A stretch of DNA of 64,000 nucleotides, from positions 1,550,001 to 1,614,000 of the forward strand of contig OY762913.1 in assembly GCA_963666535.1 (NCBI GenBank), written 5' to 3'. Of the stretch, positions 25,348-33,307 are shown one piece after another (the stretch's first letter is position 1; the number at the start of each line of letters is the position of its first letter). Below the pieces are notes generated by a model, which was given only the letters and a program-made list of their open reading frames with translations, had not been told where the DNA came from and searched no databases. Origin of the DNA: G963666535 sp963666535 (GTDB taxonomy: Bacteria; Bacillota; Clostridia; Oscillospirales; Oscillospiraceae). A program made the translations under genes and the position numbers.

Positions 25348-25812
25348 TTATTCGTTTTCGGCTTCGGCGGGTTCTGCCTCGGCAAAGTCATCATCAGCGG
25401 AAGCGACCAGTTCGTCCATTGGGGTAGCGCTGTCGTTGCCCATCTGCTCCACAATGTAGAGGTCATTCAGGGTTCTCTGCATCTCGGCAGCCATGCGGAC
25501 CGCCTGAATAGCGGCATCAGCTGTGCTGTTGCAAAGGGCGCTGACGGCCTCCAGCGCCGGGAAATTGGGATCGGGCAGGGTATTGAGCAAAGTGCCCATG
25601 TTGTCCTTGATTGCCTTGACCCTCCCCTGCAGGGCGGAGAAGTTTTCCGCAGCGATGCCGTAAGCTTCGTGCCGGTTGCAAACCTTGGCCGGGGGCGTGT
25701 CGCCTCCCACGATTTTGTTCTTGGTGAAGTGGATCGCCGTCAGGATATTCTCCTTGATATCCAGATCCGCTTTGAGGGTCATGTCCATTTCCATCTGCTC
25801 ATAGTCGCTCAT
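25348..25812 (-). CDS. Conserved phage protein of unknown function
   Basis: This 154-residue, mostly helical protein has an acidic C-terminus (DDDFAEAEPAEAENE). No domain was recognised. It contains AALCNSTADAAIQAVRMAAEMQRTL-like helices, suggesting a small bundle. It sits between the SSB-like gene and the gene at 25809, with an ATGA overlap to the latter, so it is probably made with the replication proteins. Confidence 0.55.
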   Translation of the reverse strand: MSDYEQMEMDMTLKADLDIKENILTAIHFTKNKIVGGDTPPAKVCNRHEAYGIAAENFSALQGRVKAIKDNMGTLLNTLPDPNFPALEAVSALCNSTADAAIQAVRMAAEMQRTLNDLYIVEQMGNDSATPMDELVASADDDFAEAEPAEAENE

Positions 25813-26249
25813 GATTTTTTACCTCCAATTTTCACTGTCTCTTTTCGCCGGGTAATGTCGACGGTATCGAAGCCCTTGACTACCTTGTCCAGCGCCTCGG
25901 AAAGCTCGCCGTTTTCCTCTATGTAGGATTTCATCGTAGCCTGGAGGGTACGGGGATCAACCTTCTCCACGATGATGTCGCCCAGGCCTTCTTCACGCAG
26001 AACATCGAAGAAGGCCACGTCGTTATCCTTGATCTCCTCTTCCGACCTCTTGCTGTAGATAGTCTTCTGCGCGAGGCTGAACGAGTAACCGCCGCTGGAA
26101 ATGCGGGGGCAGTCATCATCAACCATCTGCTGTGCAATCTTTACCTTGCGGTCTTCGATGGCGGCATTGTTGTCTTTGGTTTGAGCCGCAAGCTCGTCCT
26201 TGCGCTCAAGCAGGGTTTGGTACTCCCGTACCATGTCAAGCAGGGTCAT
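25809..26249 (-). CDS. Conserved phage protein, coiled-coil N-terminus
   Basis: The 146-residue protein begins with a long coiled coil (VREYQTLLERKDELAAQTKDN, KVKIAQQMVDDD), followed by a small beta region (SSGGYSFSLAQKTIYSK) and a C-terminal helix. The pattern recalls Gp157-like phage proteins, but I cannot confirm it. GAAAGGATG precedes the ATG at 26249; a longer frame upstream overlaps the next gene heavily and lacks a ribosome site. Confidence 0.55.
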   Translation of the reverse strand: MTLLDMVREYQTLLERKDELAAQTKDNNAAIEDRKVKIAQQMVDDDCPRISSGGYSFSLAQKTIYSKRSEEEIKDNDVAFFDVLREEGLGDIIVEKVDPRTLQATMKSYIEENGELSEALDKVVKGFDTVDITRRKETVKIGGKKS

Positions 26250-26427
26250 GTGAACCATCCTTTCTGTTATTTGCACACTCCAGGCGGAGGCACCTGCCGT
26301 TTCGGTAAGCCATGCACCGCTTTTTGGCACATTCCTCGAACCATTCATGAGTTGTGATTATGCCGGTCATGGGATTCGTTTCCTTGTGGACCCGTTTCTT
26401 GAACGGGCAGAGGCATTTACTCTCCAT
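26236..26427 (-). CDS. Small Cys-rich protein, probable zinc finger
   Basis: This gives a 63-residue protein with CLCPF, then ECAKKRCMAYRNGRCLRLEC: five closely spaced Cys and a His, typical of a small zinc-binding phage protein. The ATG at 26427 (or one three codons earlier) follows AGAAAGGACGG. It overlaps its neighbours on both sides. Function unknown. Confidence 0.55.
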   Translation of the reverse strand: MESKCLCPFKKRVHKETNPMTGIITTHEWFEECAKKRCMAYRNGRCLRLECANNRKDGSHDPA

Positions 26428-26827
26428 CGCGCTCATCCGTCCTTTCTTGCTGCTTTTCGTCCCATATTTCCTGCGCAATCTGCTTTGCGGTTTCCCTCTC
26501 ACAAATATAAACATCTTTATGCACAGGGGGCTGTGGGACAAATAGAGCAATCCGATCTTGCAGTTTATTAAAGTCTTCCGGGCTTGAATAGGTCACGATT
26601 TCCGGACCGACTGTCTTCCCGTTCTCGTCAGTTGGGAAAACGCCTGTCCAGTCAGATACAAGCAGTTCGTCCTTATTTTCATTGAAGAGCTGCCGAATTT
26701 CTGCACTCCACTTAGCGGAGATTTTCATAAACTTTTTCATGACATGTGTAGGGACCAAAACGCCGCAATATTGTCCGTTTGCGCTTAAGTCGAACATTTC
26801 ATGATCGTAAAGGTATTCATATCGCAT
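26417..26827 (-). CDS. Phage protein of unknown function
   Basis: The 136-residue protein has a mixed alpha/beta pattern with a Trp-containing helix (MKISAKWSAEIRQLFNENK) and an ELLVSDWTGVFPTDENG element. No family recognised. GGGGAGAGGAATC precedes the ATG, which overlaps the stop of the upstream gene, indicating coupled translation. Confidence 0.5.
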   Translation of the reverse strand: MRYEYLYDHEMFDLSANGQYCGVLVPTHVMKKFMKISAKWSAEIRQLFNENKDELLVSDWTGVFPTDENGKTVGPEIVTYSSPEDFNKLQDRIALFVPQPPVHKDVYICERETAKQIAQEIWDEKQQERTDERDGE

Positions 26828-27152
26828 TTTGATTCCTCTCCCCGGCCTCTGGAATTATTGCGGCCCAATGCCGATTATCAGAACAATCGTAATCGTTGGG
26901 ATTTAGCATCGCAGCCGTTGAATTTGAAACAGGCGTAACGCCAAAAAGGTCATGCATCTTTTTCCCGCATTTTTTGCATTCAAGATCCTCTGTACCACCA
27001 AAATAACCGCTGCATTCCACTGGTTCTCCGCAGCATTTGATATTATCAAAACGCTGCTCTCCTTCCGTGTATTCCCAGCCCAAATAGTCCAATGCTTCTT
27101 TTGCAGTTAATACGGGCAAGTTGCAGATATCCTGCAGTTTTCCTTTTTTCAT
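26817..27152 (-). CDS. Phage protein with CxxC zinc-ribbon-like pairs
   Basis: A 111-residue protein with paired cysteines (IKCCGEPVECSGYF and LECKKCGKKMHDLF) that would form one zinc ribbon, plus an N-terminal helix with AKEALDYLGWEYT. It is joined to the next gene upstream by ATGA. Function is unknown; the metal site is inferred from cysteine spacing. Confidence 0.55.
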   Translation of the reverse strand: MKKGKLQDICNLPVLTAKEALDYLGWEYTEGEQRFDNIKCCGEPVECSGYFGGTEDLECKKCGKKMHDLFGVTPVSNSTAAMLNPNDYDCSDNRHWAAIIPEAGERNQNAI

Positions 27153-27805
27153 TGTGGCTCTCCTTTCTCGGCCTCCTGAGGGCTGCGCTCCATAGGCTCA
27201 TAGCTGTCACGGGCACGATGCTTACATTCGCGGCAAGGGTAAGTGTAGTACCGATAGCTGTCTGTATCGCGCATTTTGCACGTTTCGCAGCTTTCCGCCG
27301 CCGCCGCCCGCTCTCTCCGCTGGCTTGTGGCAAGCTGGGCTTGCAACTGCTTAATCTGATGTGCAGCGGGTGGCTCTTCGCCATCTTGCCACCATTCGTT
27401 AGCCGTTCCGCAGTGCGGACACCGCACGGTATGGCCGATTGTCTGCACCGTACCGCTCCATCCACATTCCATGCAGGTGTAGGTTACTTTGTACTCGGTT
27501 TTCTCAGCGCGGTCGGTAAGCTGTAACTTTTCCGCCAGCAATGCGTTGCACTGCTTGGTGCAGTCCACGTTATACCGATTCAATTCGGCATATTTGGCAC
27601 GCTCGGTAGCGAACTGCGCCTGCAGGCTCTCGATCGCGTCGGCGGCGGCAAGCATCATCTCATCAATAGTCATGATGTGGTCACCGCCCTCGTAGTTATT
27701 TGGGCAGTCCCGGCAGTCCTCGCCTTCACGGTAACACTGTGAGCCGCCTTCGTTGCCCTGCTCCACGTCGCACCTCAGCGCCTTCACGATCTCGTCAGCA
27801 CCCAT
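27149..27805 (-). CDS. Phage zinc-ribbon protein with coiled coils
   Basis: This 218-residue protein has several cysteine pairs: CYREGEDCRDC near the N-terminus, a central TCMECGWSG...RCPHCGTANEWW ribbon (four Cys), and a C-terminal CETCKM...CRECKH set. Between them are coiled helices (AADAIESLQAQFATERAKYAEL). I use the ATG at 27805; a GTG four codons upstream is also open. Multiple ribbons suggest nucleic-acid or protein binding, but no role can be named. Confidence 0.6.
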   Translation of the reverse strand: MGADEIVKALRCDVEQGNEGGSQCYREGEDCRDCPNNYEGGDHIMTIDEMMLAAADAIESLQAQFATERAKYAELNRYNVDCTKQCNALLAEKLQLTDRAEKTEYKVTYTCMECGWSGTVQTIGHTVRCPHCGTANEWWQDGEEPPAAHQIKQLQAQLATSQRRERAAAAESCETCKMRDTDSYRYYTYPCRECKHRARDSYEPMERSPQEAEKGEPQ

Positions 27806-28058
27806 GTTCTTGCACACTCCTCACATTTCCGGCCGCCTTTCCAGCGCACCGGCTGCACAGGTCGGGTTCTACCCAGTAGCATCCGCCGGGGCAGGCGTGA
27901 TCCCATGTGCAGCCGCAGACACGGCATTTTTGGTCTTCAGGGGCTGGGATAACATGCCCTTCGCAGAAAGGGTAGGGGCAGCTATCGTCAGCCTGCGCCT
28001 CCAGCGGAACGGAAGAATAGGAAAACCGGCCACAGACTGGGCAAATGTACCTGTTCAT
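27795..28058 (-). CDS. Small zinc-ribbon phage protein
   Basis: An 87-residue protein with several CxxC-type pairs (ICPVCGRF; CRVCGCTWDHAC; LCSRCAG), the hallmark of small multi-zinc proteins. GGAGGGC lies in front of the ATG. It overlaps the following gene by 11 bases. Function unknown. Confidence 0.6.
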   Translation of the reverse strand: MNRYICPVCGRFSYSSVPLEAQADDSCPYPFCEGHVIPAPEDQKCRVCGCTWDHACPGGCYWVEPDLCSRCAGKAAGNVRSVQEHGC

Positions 28059-28060
28059 GA

Positions 28061-28237
28061 TCAGCCCTCCATATCAAGCACGGTGTAGGTGTTCCCGCTG
28101 CGCGTGATCCGGATCACCTCATTGCCGCGCTCATCGTGAGTGGCATAGTATTCATTTCCAGACATGAGCCTGGCCACTCTCGCTACCGCTGAACAGTCCG
28201 CAAAGGTTGAAAGATTTTTGATCGATATTGTATTCAT
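28061..28237 (-). CDS. Small phage protein (58 aa)
   Basis: A 58-residue frame from ATG at 28237 to TGA at 28061, with a strong AAAAAGGAGTG ribosome site. The product begins MNTISIKNLSTFADC and ends NTYTVLDMEG. Its stop lies two bases before the next gene's start and its ATG lies three bases after the stop of the HNH gene, so it fits the operon exactly. No family recognised. Confidence 0.6.
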   Translation of the reverse strand: MNTISIKNLSTFADCSAVARVARLMSGNEYYATHDERGNEVIRITRSGNTYTVLDMEG

Positions 28238-28240
28238 GGT

Positions 28241-29044
28241 TCACTCCTTTTTGCGCTTCGGCCCCCGGCGGCGCTCGGCCGTCTTAGCCATGATGTCCGC
28301 CACTAGTATCCCGACGCGTGTCAGATCAGCGCTGCCACCAATCAGATTCTTTTGGTTAAGCCGGACCAATTGTGCGCGGGTGATAAGAATCAGGTTTTCC
28401 AGCGTGATATTTTGTTTGTTCCCATCCGCAAATATCACGGCATGGCCTGCTGGAACCTGCCCGTTGGCTGCTTCCCATATCAGACGGTGCTTCTCTCGCC
28501 ATTTGTTCGGCTCCGCAATTTTTACCCATGTGTAGCCGTCGCTGCGGATCGTCTCGGTACCAACGGGTTTCCATGTTTGCGGCATGTTGCCTTTCTTGAA
28601 CTGCGTGGCCTCCATGCCCGGATAGCTGACACCTTTCTTGCCCTTATTCGCCGGCACGTGGCCCTTGGGGAACCTGTACGGCTCCCCGGCGGTGAGCATG
28701 GCCGGATTGAATCGGCTATCAATGCCGTTGTGCAGGCCGAACCTATCGCAGAGGGATATCATCGCCGCGATACCGATGCTGAGGCCGAAGCGCTCATTGA
28801 ACATCCGTGTTAGGTCTTTGAACCGTGTGCCCTGTATATTCTCCCTCAGCCAGTCGATGTGCTCCTGACTATATTTGCGGTATGTCCCGGTTTTGAGCCG
28901 GTGGTTTGTCATATAGCTTTTAACTGCCGTCTCCGTGAGCTCGATACCGAAGCGGGCCGCGAATATCGTCTGAATTTCCTTGTGGCTGTGGCCGGGAGCA
29001 TCCTTACGGAAGAACGCATGCTGCTCCGGCGTGTATCTAGTCAT
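28241..29044 (-). CDS. HNH endonuclease, free-standing
   Basis: The 267-residue protein has two N-terminal DNA-binding helical repeats of the AP2/NUMOD-like sort (DAPGHSHKEIQTIFAARFG; IQGTRFKDLTRMFNERFG) and a C-terminal HNH_3-type nuclease core (WREKHRLIWEAANGQVPAGHAVIFADGNKQN). Free-standing HNH enzymes in phages are often homing endonucleases or cut phage DNA near the packaging site. The ATG at 29044 overlaps the preceding gene by eight bases. It sits inside the early operon rather than by the terminase. Confidence 0.8.
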   Translation of the reverse strand: MTRYTPEQHAFFRKDAPGHSHKEIQTIFAARFGIELTETAVKSYMTNHRLKTGTYRKYSQEHIDWLRENIQGTRFKDLTRMFNERFGLSIGIAAMISLCDRFGLHNGIDSRFNPAMLTAGEPYRFPKGHVPANKGKKGVSYPGMEATQFKKGNMPQTWKPVGTETIRSDGYTWVKIAEPNKWREKHRLIWEAANGQVPAGHAVIFADGNKQNITLENLILITRAQLVRLNQKNLIGGSADLTRVGILVADIMAKTAERRRGPKRKKE

Positions 29045-29282
29045 CAGCTGATTCACCTGTCAGCATCTTGGGCATAGCTTTATTCCCATCTGGGTATTCT
29101 TGCGTAAGTTGCGCTGCCTTGAGGACCAGCGTTCCGTTTGCAATAATCTGCGAAGCGAGACCGGTGACGGCCTTTGACCGGGAGATTTCTTCGGAAAGCT
29201 GTTCTCCCGTCAGGTCCTCGTCTCCGAGGCGTTCAAGTTGAGCGAAAAGATGATTGTTCAAATCGGTTAACTTGTTTTTCAT
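29037..29282 (-). CDS. Conserved small phage protein
   Basis: An 81-residue helical protein (LNNHLFAQLERLGDEDLTG, EEISRSKAVTGLASQIIANG) of a type often seen in Firmicutes prophage early regions next to HNH genes. No function is known. Its ATG overlaps the stop of the upstream gene and it ends inside the HNH gene. Confidence 0.6.
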   Translation of the reverse strand: MKNKLTDLNNHLFAQLERLGDEDLTGEQLSEEISRSKAVTGLASQIIANGTLVLKAAQLTQEYPDGNKAMPKMLTGESADD

Positions 29283-29503
29283 TAAGATGCCGCCCCCCCC
29301 CAGTTCCAGAGTCTTTGCTTGCCCTTAGCCGGGATAGGCGTCTCCAGCAGCTTGACGTTGGCGATCTCCCAGGCACATATGGATGCTATGAATTGCGTCG
29401 GATGAGGCTTGTAGTTTTCCAGCGCGTCGCCTATCTCTTGCAGGGTGGGAAGATCAGCGTCGGTCGTGTCGTATATGGCAAAAGGCAGCGGCTGCTTATT
29501 CAT
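29282..29503 (-). CDS. Small phage protein (73 aa)
   Basis: A 73-residue protein with LPFAIYDTTDADLPTLQEIGDAL at the N-terminus and a C-terminal IPAKGKQRLWNWGGAAS. Its gene ends in a C-run/G-run tract (29288-29297). The ATG overlaps the stop of the upstream gene (ATGAATAA). I recognise no family. Confidence 0.5.
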   Translation of the reverse strand: MNKQPLPFAIYDTTDADLPTLQEIGDALENYKPHPTQFIASICAWEIANVKLLETPIPAKGKQRLWNWGGAAS

Positions 29504-29669
29504 CCTGTCCGCCTCCTTTTTTGGAGGAGACCTCGTAGGTATTCAGGTACGACCGTTTCTTGCAGAACTCGCATTTCTCGTCAACCGAACTGTCCGAGGC
29601 CTTTTTTACGTTGAATCCTTCAGCCATACGCTCGGCGCAGCTGTAGCAGAGATGCATAAGCTGTTTCAT
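29496..29669 (-). CDS. Small CxxC phage protein (57 aa)
   Basis: A 57-residue frame from ATG at 29669 to TAA at 29496. It encodes CYSCAERM and CEFCKKRSY, two CxxC pairs that would form one zinc ribbon. The ATG overlaps the stop of the gene upstream as ATGA and its stop overlaps the next start, so it fills an otherwise empty operon gap. Confidence 0.6.
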   Translation of the reverse strand: MKQLMHLCYSCAERMAEGFNVKKASDSSVDEKCEFCKKRSYLNTYEVSSKKGGGQDE

Positions 29670-29848
29670 GACTTAGCACCGCCTGAATCCGCCCGTTCGG
29701 CTTGAGGAGCGTTCTTCATCTCGGATGCGAGAGCCTTTACCCCGGCTTCATAGCCGCGCCGGTACACCCGAGCCAGATAGGCCGTGAGCTGCGCCTTGTC
29801 CATGTGCTTGACGGTCTTATAATCCTCACGCTTCATCTGCCCCTGCAT
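29666..29848 (-). CDS. Small phage protein (60 aa)
   Basis: A 60-residue protein (MQGQMKREDYKTVKHMD start) with a KAQLTAYLARVYRRGYEAG helix. The ATG at 29848 has GAAGGAGGCG at good spacing, although it overlaps the preceding gene by 23 bases; an ATG four codons later is the alternative. Function unknown. Confidence 0.5.
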   Translation of the reverse strand: MQGQMKREDYKTVKHMDKAQLTAYLARVYRRGYEAGVKALASEMKNAPQAERADSGGAKS

Positions 29849-30062
29849 CCAGCTCGCCTCCTTCCTCGACCTGCTCCACCATTTCATCCAGCGGCGACGC
29901 TTCGCCCAGTTCGAAGAGGAGTACAGGGAATCCAGCGTCGGATAGGAGCTGATAGGCTTTAGGCTTGTACGCTTGCCTGTTTTCCAGATCTAAAATCAAA
30001 GCGGCCACGCCTTCTTCCGGATCGAACCCGGACAGGTATTCAATCAATTCTTTGCACGTCAT
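29826..30062 (-). CDS. Small acidic phage protein
   Basis: A 78-residue acidic protein with MTCKELIEYLSGFDPEEGV and AALILDLENRQAYKPK, a pattern seen in small conserved early phage proteins beside SNF2 helicases. The ATG at 30062 shares a base with the helicase stop (TGATG) and has GGAGGGAG upstream. An ATG six codons upstream is rejected as too deep in the helicase gene. Confidence 0.55.
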   Translation of the reverse strand: MTCKELIEYLSGFDPEEGVAALILDLENRQAYKPKAYQLLSDAGFPVLLFELGEASPLDEMVEQVEEGGELDAGADEA

Positions 30063-31438
30063 CAGAAATACTCCCTCCATGTGTCTACCACCGTTTTTGC
30101 AAGGTCCTCCTTTTTGGCCAGCGATTTCATAAGCATCTCATCAATGGTTCCCTCTACCATGAGGTGAATGTAGGTGCAGGGATGATGCTGGCCGATTCTG
30201 TGTATCCGGGACAGACTCTGACTGTAGGTGGCGTAATTGAAGTTCACGCTGTAATACACGCAGGTGTCGGCCGCCGTCAGAGTAATGCCGGTACCCGCCG
30301 TGTCGATCTGGCCGATGAAGACCATCGTCTTCGGGTCTTCCTGAAACTGCTTGATGATATCGCCCCTCAGCTCTTTTTTGACGTCGCCGTAAATACCAAC
30401 GGTTTTCATTCCGGCTTTGCCGAGCGTTTTCTCTGCGAGGCGTATAATTTCATGTACCTCCGGAATGAACCGGGCGAAGATCACAAGCTTCTTTTTTCCT
30501 TCGAGGACATAATCGTTAAGAATATCTTCCAGCGCATCCAGTTTCCCGGTGCTGACCAGCTGCGGACGGTTCGCCTCGTCTCCCACGAGAAACCCGCCCG
30601 TGAGCTGCTGGAGCCGAAGGAGCTTTGTCAGGACGGTTGTCGCCGTGATCCTGTCGCCGCCGTCCAGATCCGCGAAGCTGTCACGCTTGAGCCGGTCGTA
30701 GAGCTGCTTCTCTTTGGGATTGAGCTGTATGTAGCGGGTTTCAAAGGTCTGTTCCGGAAGGTCCAAAGCCTCGTTTTTGGTCACGCGGTATGCAATGCTG
30801 TGTTCCTTCTTGATAAGGCCGTCCAGATCCCGGTACCCGATCACCTGCTTGCGGTTGAACCCGCCCATGACGGCATAGCGTCCTCTGAAGGAGTAGAAGT
30901 TCTGACCGAAGATCGTACTGTCGAGGAATCTATACTGACTGAATATGTCGATTGCCTCGTTCTGTACCGGCGTACCGGAAAGGATCATCTTGTATCTGGC
31001 CTGATCACCGAGCCTGTGTATTGCCTTGCTCTGCGAAGCATCATGCGTTTTGATTCGCTGGCTCTCGTCGGCAATGATAAGGTCTGCGTCAAACTCCTGC
31101 AGGCGCTCGAAGATTCCGTCCCTCCACGTGGATTCGTAGTTGATCACCGCCACCTTCATGGCCTTAAATGGAAATCGGTCAAGATCGTCCAGCGCCTTAA
31201 TGCGCTTGTTCTTTTCGCCAAGCAGGGTGGTTATGGTGTATTTGAAATCCGCGTATTCCTGAAATTCCTTCGGCCAGACGGCACAGACCGAAGTCGGGGC
31301 CACGATCAGTACCTTATTGATCTTGCCCATCTGGTATCCAGTGCCGGCCACCGCTATGGCCGTGAGGGTTTTGCCGCAGCCCATTTCAAAAAGGAAACCG
31401 AAGCCTTTCCCGTTTCTGGCCGCTTCATTTTCTGTCAT
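30062..31438 (-). CDS. SNF2-type helicase, C-terminal (catalytic) part
   Basis: The 458-residue protein holds all main SNF2 motifs: Walker A in MGCGKT (19-24), DESQ for motif II (124-127), SGTPVQN for motif III (154-160), and QSLSRIHRIGQ for motif VI near 415. Normal family members have about 110-130 more residues before Walker A with a Q-like LYxHQ motif. Those are encoded separately at 32028-32399. The GGAG upstream of the ATG is about 13 bases away, an unusually long spacing. Such helicases are frequent in Firmicutes phages with VRR-NUC genes and probably act in replication or recombination. Confidence 0.88.
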   Translation of the reverse strand: MTENEAARNGKGFGFLFEMGCGKTLTAIAVAGTGYQMGKINKVLIVAPTSVCAVWPKEFQEYADFKYTITTLLGEKNKRIKALDDLDRFPFKAMKVAVINYESTWRDGIFERLQEFDADLIIADESQRIKTHDASQSKAIHRLGDQARYKMILSGTPVQNEAIDIFSQYRFLDSTIFGQNFYSFRGRYAVMGGFNRKQVIGYRDLDGLIKKEHSIAYRVTKNEALDLPEQTFETRYIQLNPKEKQLYDRLKRDSFADLDGGDRITATTVLTKLLRLQQLTGGFLVGDEANRPQLVSTGKLDALEDILNDYVLEGKKKLVIFARFIPEVHEIIRLAEKTLGKAGMKTVGIYGDVKKELRGDIIKQFQEDPKTMVFIGQIDTAGTGITLTAADTCVYYSVNFNYATYSQSLSRIHRIGQHHPCTYIHLMVEGTIDEMLMKSLAKKEDLAKTVVDTWREYF

Positions 31439-31471
31439 TCTTTAAATCACACTCCTTTCTTTGGCTACCCA

Positions 31472-31648
31472 TCAGAACTTCACGCTCCTCTGGTTAATGG
31501 TTCTCTGAATTTCCAGCTCCACCTTCACGCCCTCCAACCAGCACCGGACTATGTACCTGGCCTGCTCCGAAACCTTGCGAATGGTGACGCAAAGAAGAAC
31601 CGTGATAATGATCGCCGTGTAATTCAGATTTCCGAGTATTTCAAGCAT
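31472..31648 (-). CDS. Small membrane protein (58 aa) inside split helicase
   Basis: A 58-residue frame from ATG (31648) to TGA (31472) with GGAGGATGG upstream. Residues ~10-22 (YTAIIITVLLCVTI) form one membrane helix, followed by a basic helix. It lies between the two helicase pieces. No family recognised. Confidence 0.55.
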   Translation of the reverse strand: MLEILGNLNYTAIIITVLLCVTIRKVSEQARYIVRCWLEGVKVELEIQRTINQRSVKF

Positions 31649-31651
31649 TTT

Positions 31652-32035
31652 TCACCATCCTCCGATCTTTTTGCCGCACCAATGGCAATAGCTGTGTCTC
31701 GGTGCAATCCTGTGGTTGCAGTCCGGGCAATGCCAAGCTTCATCGGTATAGACAGGGCGGGAGGCTACTTCGTATTTCTGATGCAGGGCCTTGAGCTCTT
31801 CGGCTTGCTGCCGGTAATCGTGCAGGATGTCTTTGACTTCCTCCGCACTGCCGCAGCCTTCATCCTGCAGTGCACTGAAAATGCTGATTGCCGTCTCCAA
31901 TGCGGCTACATCATCCCGCCATATGGAATCGGAGTCCGGAGCAGCTGCGAAAGCGGCGCTGCTATCTTTAAGACTGCTTAGCTGATAGAGAATGAAGTCC
32001 ATTCCAACGCCGGGCTTGCTTTGCTTTTTACTCAT
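31652..32035 (-). CDS. Zinc-ribbon phage protein inside split helicase
   Basis: The 127-residue protein is helical for ~95 residues (AALETAISIFSALQDEG, ILHDYRQQAEELKALHQKYE) and ends in a zinc ribbon (WHCPDCNHRIAP...YCHWCGKKIGGW, four Cys). Its ATG overlaps by eight bases the stop of the helicase N-terminal piece, so it is translationally tied to it. Function unknown. Confidence 0.6.
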   Translation of the reverse strand: MSKKQSKPGVGMDFILYQLSSLKDSSAAFAAAPDSDSIWRDDVAALETAISIFSALQDEGCGSAEEVKDILHDYRQQAEELKALHQKYEVASRPVYTDEAWHCPDCNHRIAPRHSYCHWCGKKIGGW

Positions 32036-32399
32036 TGCTGATCACCGCCTGTTCGGGAGTCTCCCATCCGAAGGTGAGGAGGCACATATTAGCGGCCCTC
32101 ACCTGGTGCTGGTAGAGGGGCAGCTTGACCGGATATTGCACGAACGGGACAGGATCGGCGGTCATACGTTCTTGGTCAACCGCATCGGCGATGGTGTGGA
32201 GCTCCGTCCGTCGCGCCTCGACTGCGGGGGGAAGTTTTACGATACTGGATAGCTTGTCCAACAGTTCGAGATCTGCGACGCCGGTCAGGGTCTGGGTGGG
32301 CTTGCTCCATTTCATCTTGTTCCATGACTTGATGATGGTGAACTGCACATTATCCGCTTCGCGGATCATAAGGGTATCTCCCTTGAGCGCGATTTTCAC
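32028..32399 (-). CDS. SNF2-type helicase, N-terminal piece
   Basis: This 123-residue protein reads like the missing N-terminus of the SNF2 helicase at 30062: IREADNVQFTIIKSWNKMKWSKP, PPAVEARRTELHTI, and PVKLPLYQHQVRAANMCLLTFGW, where LYQHQ corresponds to the Q-motif region of the family. It ends abruptly after WETPEQAVISNE. In the usual gene these two parts are one protein. It starts four bases inside the transglycosylase gene. Whether the two pieces work together is unknown. Confidence 0.7.
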   Translation of the reverse strand: MKIALKGDTLMIREADNVQFTIIKSWNKMKWSKPTQTLTGVADLELLDKLSSIVKLPPAVEARRTELHTIADAVDQERMTADPVPFVQYPVKLPLYQHQVRAANMCLLTFGWETPEQAVISNE

Positions 32400-33136
32400 T
32401 TTTCCGCCTCCATTTCTGTGAGGTAGGCATGGTAAAGATCCAGAGCCGCGACGCTATATTCCGTCTGGGTGGCGCCGCAATCCTTGGAGCCCTTTAGCCC
32501 CATGTTGTAGGCCATGTACAGGGCGTGGCTCTCGTAAGGTGTTTCACCTAAATCAAGGTGGTCCGTCAACCACGCTATGTAATCAATGGCTACGGTCACG
32601 TTCTGTGCGGGATCTGTAAGGTCCGTGATTCCGAGCCGCTCAATCCTGTCCTGCTGCCAGGCAGTGTTAATTTGCATGAGGCCGATGCTCCGGCCTCCGT
32701 CGCCGACGGCCTCCGTATCGTATTTGGTCTCCTGGTCGGCGATAGCCATGACACAGCAGAACAAGTGATCGTCTTCTCCGCACACCTCGTAGATCTGTCG
32801 CTGGGTATCGATATCAAGGCTCGCGATCCCGGACAGGAGCGCGGGGAGCTCCGGAGCGATAGGCTCCGTTGGCTGTGCTGCCTGGGTGGTGATGCACTTT
32901 ACCAATGGCGCAGCAGCTTCTGCGGTCGGGGTGAAGGTTTCTTTATCTGACTCCGCTTCCGTATTCGTTGTAAAGCCGCCGAAGATTATGCCGGAACAAA
33001 GCGCCAGCGCCGCGATGACTATTGCGCCCTGGGCTCTGCGCGCTTTTCCCCGAGACTTCCGCAGTCTCCGCATTTGAGCGGCCATAGGAGTCGGAGAATC
33101 GGTGCCTTCGGCCTTCGCCGATGTATGTATTTTCAT
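32396..33136 (-). CDS. SLT-type lytic transglycosylase, membrane-anchored
   Basis: The 246-residue protein has a basic N-terminus, one membrane helix (~38-56, AIVIAALALCSGIIFGGF), a Thr/Ala-rich linker, and a C-terminal SLT domain (AIADQETKYD with the putative catalytic Glu, then GGRSIGLMQINTAW and YNMGLKG). Such enzymes cleave peptidoglycan. It sits in the early operon, far from any lysis or tail gene, so it may help at DNA entry, superinfection control or be an accessory cell-wall enzyme. Start ATG at 33136. Confidence 0.75.
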   Translation of the reverse strand: MKIHTSAKAEGTDSPTPMAAQMRRLRKSRGKARRAQGAIVIAALALCSGIIFGGFTTNTEAESDKETFTPTAEAAAPLVKCITTQAAQPTEPIAPELPALLSGIASLDIDTQRQIYEVCGEDDHLFCCVMAIADQETKYDTEAVGDGGRSIGLMQINTAWQQDRIERLGITDLTDPAQNVTVAIDYIAWLTDHLDLGETPYESHALYMAYNMGLKGSKDCGATQTEYSVAALDLYHAYLTEMEAEK

Positions 33137-33154
33137 AACGTCATCCTCTCTTCA

Positions 33155-33307
33155 TCATTTCTCAACCACGAGCCTTTCGCCGGTGGCCTTGCGGACCAGA
33201 ATCAGGGTGTTCTCCAGTTCCCGTGCAATGGCATAGGCTTTGGGCTCATACCCAATCTGGCTGAGAAGGATTTTCTGCCTTCTGGTCAGCTTTCGGGGGT
33301 TCTTCAT
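33155..33307 (-). CDS. Small DUF6906-like phage protein (50 aa)
   Basis: A 50-residue frame from ATG (33307) to TGA (33155). The product begins MKNPRKLTRRQKILLSQIGYEP, matching the basic start of the small DUF6906 phage proteins. It overlaps the upstream gene stop as ATGA. Function unknown. Confidence 0.6.
   Translation of the reverse strand: MKNPRKLTRRQKILLSQIGYEPKAYAIARELENTLILVRKATGERLVVEK

Noticed and set aside
30164..31981. 605-codon plus-strand frame opposite the SNF2 helicase
   Set aside because: It is antisense to a gene with all SNF2 motifs and has no domain of its own.
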